In this document: piece after piece, positions 13,458-14,318 of the stretch
Numbering within the stretch: the stretch's first letter is position 1
Layout: every line of letters begins with the position of its first letter
NCBI GenBank assembly: GCA_964637705.1
Contig: CAZWVM010000086.1
Coordinates: forward strand, 1 to 14,318
DNA: 14,318 bases
Direction of reading: 5' to 3'
From: CAZWVM01 sp964637705
GTDB taxonomy: Bacteria; UBA8481
Notes under the pieces: generated by a model
The model's database searches: none
Told to the model about the DNA's origin: nothing
The model's input: the letters and a program-made list of their open reading frames with translations, nothing else
Program-made: the position numbers and the translations under genes

Positions 13458-13748
13458 ATGGATATCATGCAGAAGTTCGATAATCGACCGATCGGCAAGG
13501 ACGGCAGGCCCGTGGAGCCCGAACTGCCGTTCCACAGGCGTCTCTGGAAGGCCTGGGTCATCGTCGGCCACAAGATCGGCGTCTTCAATTCGCGCGTCAT
13601 CCTCACGCTCTTCTACTTCCTGATCATCACGCCCTACGCCTGGGTCATGGCCTTCACGAGCGATCCCTTGAAGATCAAGGGCCGGCAGACCTGGGTGAAG
13701 AGAACGACGCGCGACCTCACGCTGGACGACGCGCGGAGGCAGTTCTGA
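13458..13748 (+). CDS. Small single-helix membrane protein linked to the carbamoyltransferase
   Basis: A 96-aa protein with a basic, Pro-containing N-terminal part (HRRLWKAW, 26-33), one hydrophobic helix (about 45-66) and a basic C-terminal tail ending in DDARRQF. I recall similar short proteins of the form basic amphipathic segment, FYF-rich helix, SDPL, next to SxtJ/DUF5989 and NodU/CmcH carbamoyltransferases in glycan or natural-product loci, but no named family can be assigned with confidence. Its TGA overlaps the ATG of the carbamoyltransferase by one base, so the two are translationally coupled. The role may be to tether or assist the transferase at the membrane; this is inference. An alternative in-frame start is Met4 at 13467. 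Confidence 0.75.
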   Translation: MDIMQKFDNRPIGKDGRPVEPELPFHRRLWKAWVIVGHKIGVFNSRVILTLFYFLIITPYAWVMAFTSDPLKIKGRQTWVKRTTRDLTLDDARRQF

Positions 13749-14318
13749 TGTCGAACATCCTGGGCATCTCCTGTTTCTACCACGACGCCGCGGCGTGTCT
13801 CGTCCAGGAAGGGCGCGTCGTCGCGGCTGCGGACGAGGAGCGTTTCTCCCGCAAGAAGCATGACGCCGGCTACCCGGCGCTCGCCATCGAGTTCTGCCTG
13901 AGGAAGGGCGGCATCTCCGTCGGCGACCTCGACGCGGTCGTCTTCTACGAGAAGCCCTTCCGGAAGTTTCACCGCCTCCTCTCGACCTCCCTGGCCACCT
14001 GGCCGCACCCCTACCGCTTCTTCCGCGAGTCGATGACGACGTGGCTGGGGGAGAAGTTCTGGATGAAGAGCGTCATCCAGAAGAAGCTCGGGATCGATCC
14101 CGAGAAGATCCTCTTCGTCGAGCATCACCTCTGCCACGCCGCCTCCTCTTTCCTCCCCTCCCCCTTCGACGAGGCCGCGGTCCTGACCGTCGACGGCGTC
14201 GGCGAGTGGACGACCTCCACGATCGGCCATGCCAAGACCGTGGACGGCCGCACGAAGATCGATCTCACCAGCGAGATGAACTACCCGCACTCCGTCGGCC
14301 TCCTCTACTCCGCCTTCA
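13748..14318 (+). CDS. NodU/CmcH/TobZ-family carbamoyltransferase, N-terminal part
   Basis: The first 190 codons of a gene that continues past the right edge. The family uses carbamoyl phosphate and ATP to O-carbamoylate sugars or metabolites through a Kae1-like domain followed by a YrdC-like domain. The usual beginning is visible: ILGISCFYHDAAACLV (4-19), DEERFSRKKHD (29-39), then VEHHLCHAASSF (124-135) and LTVDGVGEW (146-154). His126, His130 and Asp149 have the spacing of the metal ligands described for TobZ (His114, His118, Asp137). A strong Shine-Dalgarno (GGAGG, 13735-13739) lies eight bases before the ATG. The substrate cannot be deduced; exopolysaccharide or secondary-metabolite modification is typical of such loci. 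Confidence 0.93.
   Translation, partial: MSNILGISCFYHDAAACLVQEGRVVAAADEERFSRKKHDAGYPALAIEFCLRKGGISVGDLDAVVFYEKPFRKFHRLLSTSLATWPHPYRFFRESMTTWLGEKFWMKSVIQKKLGIDPEKILFVEHHLCHAASSFLPSPFDEAAVLTVDGVGEWTTSTIGHAKTVDGRTKIDLTSEMNYPHSVGLLYSAF

Noticed and set aside
13634..14290. A 218-codon minus-strand frame opposite the carbamoyltransferase start.
   Set aside because: The plus strand encodes a clear carbamoyltransferase N-terminus with Shine-Dalgarno and coupled upstream gene.

Overview
The window is GC-rich, gene-dense bacterial DNA with every gap between genes under 200 bases. A complete lipoprotein-processing pair (lspA-lgt), a lipobox lipoprotein and a secreted multidomain protein indicate a didermic or otherwise lipoprotein-rich bacterium. 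Nothing seen allows a firm phylum call: the Lgt variant, the Cys4-ribbon/coiled-coil protein, the TAnAAT start-proximal promoters and the carbamoyltransferase locus would fit an uncultured GC-rich lineage (deltaproteobacterial, acidobacterial or similar). No tRNA, rRNA, CRISPR, integrase or IS transposase was recognised.

Layout. (1) 1-1900, plus strand: the 3' end of lspA, then lgt and an RluD-type pseudouridine synthase, all overlapping like an operon. (2) 1974-2594, plus: a TlpA/thioredoxin-fold lipoprotein behind its own start-proximal promoter, convergent with (3) 2614-4197, minus: a secreted protein with two copies of a CBM-like beta-sandwich and a third, different C-terminal domain. Its promoter is covered by a 27-base AT-rich palindrome. 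(4) 4374-11719, minus: an AGXT2-like class III aminotransferase, a ridA gene, and, two bases after ridA, a gene of 1837 codons. The last encodes a degenerate STAS domain, two tandem Cys4 zinc ribbons, about 1,460 residues of coiled coil and a C-terminal TPR-like domain. (5) 11836-13374, plus: an NCS1-family nucleobase/hydantoin-type symporter, divergent from the aminotransferase. (6) 13458 to the right edge, plus: a small one-helix membrane protein overlapping by one base with a NodU/CmcH/TobZ-type carbamoyltransferase that runs off the window.

How the genes fit together. LspA and Lgt would mature lipoproteins such as the neighbouring TlpA-like protein. The transporter, aminotransferase and RidA form a plausible module for uptake of a nucleobase or hydantoin-like compound and transamination of the beta-amino acid released by its breakdown, with RidA clearing reactive enamine/imine by-products; the ring-opening enzymes are not in this window. 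The 96-aa protein and the carbamoyltransferase look like the start of a carbamoylation locus for a glycan or secondary metabolite. The giant coiled-coil protein is the least expected item: a very long cytoplasmic scaffold with a signalling-type but apparently non-phosphorylatable N-terminus. A second theme is transcription: three genes have a TAnAAT box only 6-10 bases before the ATG and no Shine-Dalgarno, so they are probably leaderless, whereas lgt, the aminotransferase and the carbamoyltransferase have clear Shine-Dalgarno sites.
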